Shown: positions 6,181-6,396 of the stretch, piece after piece | Layout of the letters: the number at the start of each line of letters is the position of its first letter | Numbering within the stretch: the stretch's first letter is position 1 | NCBI GenBank assembly: GCA_003505795.1 | Contig: DNXT01000040.1 | Span: forward strand, 1-6,396 | Source: Lysobacteraceae bacterium | Lineage (GTDB): Bacteria > Pseudomonadota > Gammaproteobacteria > Xanthomonadales > Xanthomonadaceae | Direction: 5' to 3' | Length of the DNA: 6,396 bases | Position numbers and translations under genes: made by a program | The notes under the pieces: model-generated | Seen by the model: only the letters and a program-made list of their open reading frames with translations | What the model was told of the DNA's origin: nothing | Databases searched by the model: none

Positions 6181-6202
6181 GGCCCGCTTCGCCCGCAGCA
6201 AC

Positions 6203-6233
6203 GGAAAACGCCGGCCCAAGGCCGGCGTTTTCC
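6203..6233. terminator. Strong intrinsic terminator after the chitinase
   Basis: GGAAAACGCCGGCC (6203-6216) pairs perfectly with GGCCGGCGTTTTCC (6220-6233) over a three-base CAA loop, 22 bases after the stop codon. The A4 on the left and T4 on the right make it potentially bidirectional, so it would also stop a convergent transcript from the right. Confidence 0.92.
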
Positions 6234-6286
6234 TGTGCGCAGCGCGCCGCCGGCTTGCGCCATTGCGTGTGCCGCCGCTCGTCCGG

Positions 6287-6310
6287 TTGTAGGAGCGACT
6301 TCGCGACGGG
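6287..6310 (+). repeat. REP-like unit 1 (TGTAGGAG type), degenerate
   Basis: The TGTAGGAGCGACTTC head (6288-6302) and CGACGGG tail (6304-6310) match unit 2 about 50 bases downstream, but about four bases are missing in the middle, where unit 2 has AGCCCC. This removes the right arm of the internal hairpin, so the unit looks decayed. Such short intergenic repeats are common in xanthomonads and Lysobacter. Confidence 0.55.
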
Positions 6311-6338
6311 ACCTTCTTCATGGAGAACGGGCATCTTC

Positions 6339-6396
6339 TGTGGGAGAGGCTTCAGCCCCGACGGGCCTCACCTGAAAAGCGTCGGGGCTGAAGCCC
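6339..6396. repeat. Inverted pair of REP-like units, cut by the window edge
   Basis: Unit 2 starts TGTGGGAGAGGCTTCAGCC at 6339. Its segment 6348-6363 is perfectly complementary to 6380-6395 (16 bp), with a 16-base spacer (6364-6379). The second copy, in opposite orientation, runs off the window. This is the arrangement of REP doublets (BIME-like), which can fold into a long hairpin at the end of transcription units. Confidence 0.75.

Noticed and set aside
4138..6321. 727-codon open frame on the minus strand opposite the chitinase
   Set aside because: It mirrors the chitinase codons in GC-rich DNA. The translation is a low-complexity Ala/Gly/Val/Arg string with no domain, while the plus strand has complete catalytic motifs.

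Overview
The window is GC-rich DNA, most probably from a gammaproteobacterium of the Xanthomonadaceae/Lysobacteraceae (Lysobacter, Xanthomonas or Stenotrophomonas-like). The evidence is the codon bias towards G/C third positions, the combination of a periplasmic beta-propeller diguanylate cyclase with a modular secreted chitinase, and the short TGTNGGAG...CTTC...CGACGGG repeats at the right edge, a style of intergenic repeat common in that family. The genus cannot be fixed from the sequence alone.

Layout: three protein-coding genes, all on the + strand. (1) From the left edge to 2710 runs the 3' part of a large membrane-bound diguanylate cyclase. It has a periplasmic propeller with a 40-42 residue repeat, a Y_Y_Y domain, one transmembrane helix, a short coiled coil and a GGEEF catalytic domain with an RxxD inhibitory site. 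Its N-terminus lies outside the window. (2) From 2810 to 3796 is a secreted alpha/beta hydrolase with an intact Ser-Asp-His triad and only two cysteines in the mature protein. (3) From 4120 to 6180 is a secreted GH18 chitinase with the order signal peptide, CBM5/12-type chitin-binding domain, Ig-like domain, fibronectin type III domain, GH18 catalytic domain.

Regulation: the 323-base gap before the chitinase is the most information-rich non-coding part. It holds a relatively AT-rich island with two LacI-family-style operators sharing the core ACAACGTT/TGACAACG, a -10-like TATCAT lying inside the second operator, a CRP/Clp-like half-site TGTGA, a long 5' leader with a perfect 16-base palindrome, and a strong AGGAGG ribosome-binding site. 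The chitinase ends in a textbook 14-bp intrinsic terminator (6203-6233). The right edge carries REP-like repeats, one of them part of a perfect inverted pair that the window cuts off.

How the genes may work together: the chitinase would be released to degrade chitin and is probably induced by chitin breakdown products through a LacI-type repressor. The upstream cyclase would turn a periplasmic signal, possibly a glycan, into c-di-GMP. In Xanthomonas, Clp is a CRP-family activator inhibited by c-di-GMP, so the Clp-like half-site suggests a possible, unproven link between the two genes. No transposon, CRISPR array, tRNA or rRNA was seen, and no clearly new system. The points most worth following are the dual operator, the two-cysteine hydrolase and the Cys-Cys motif in the sensor.
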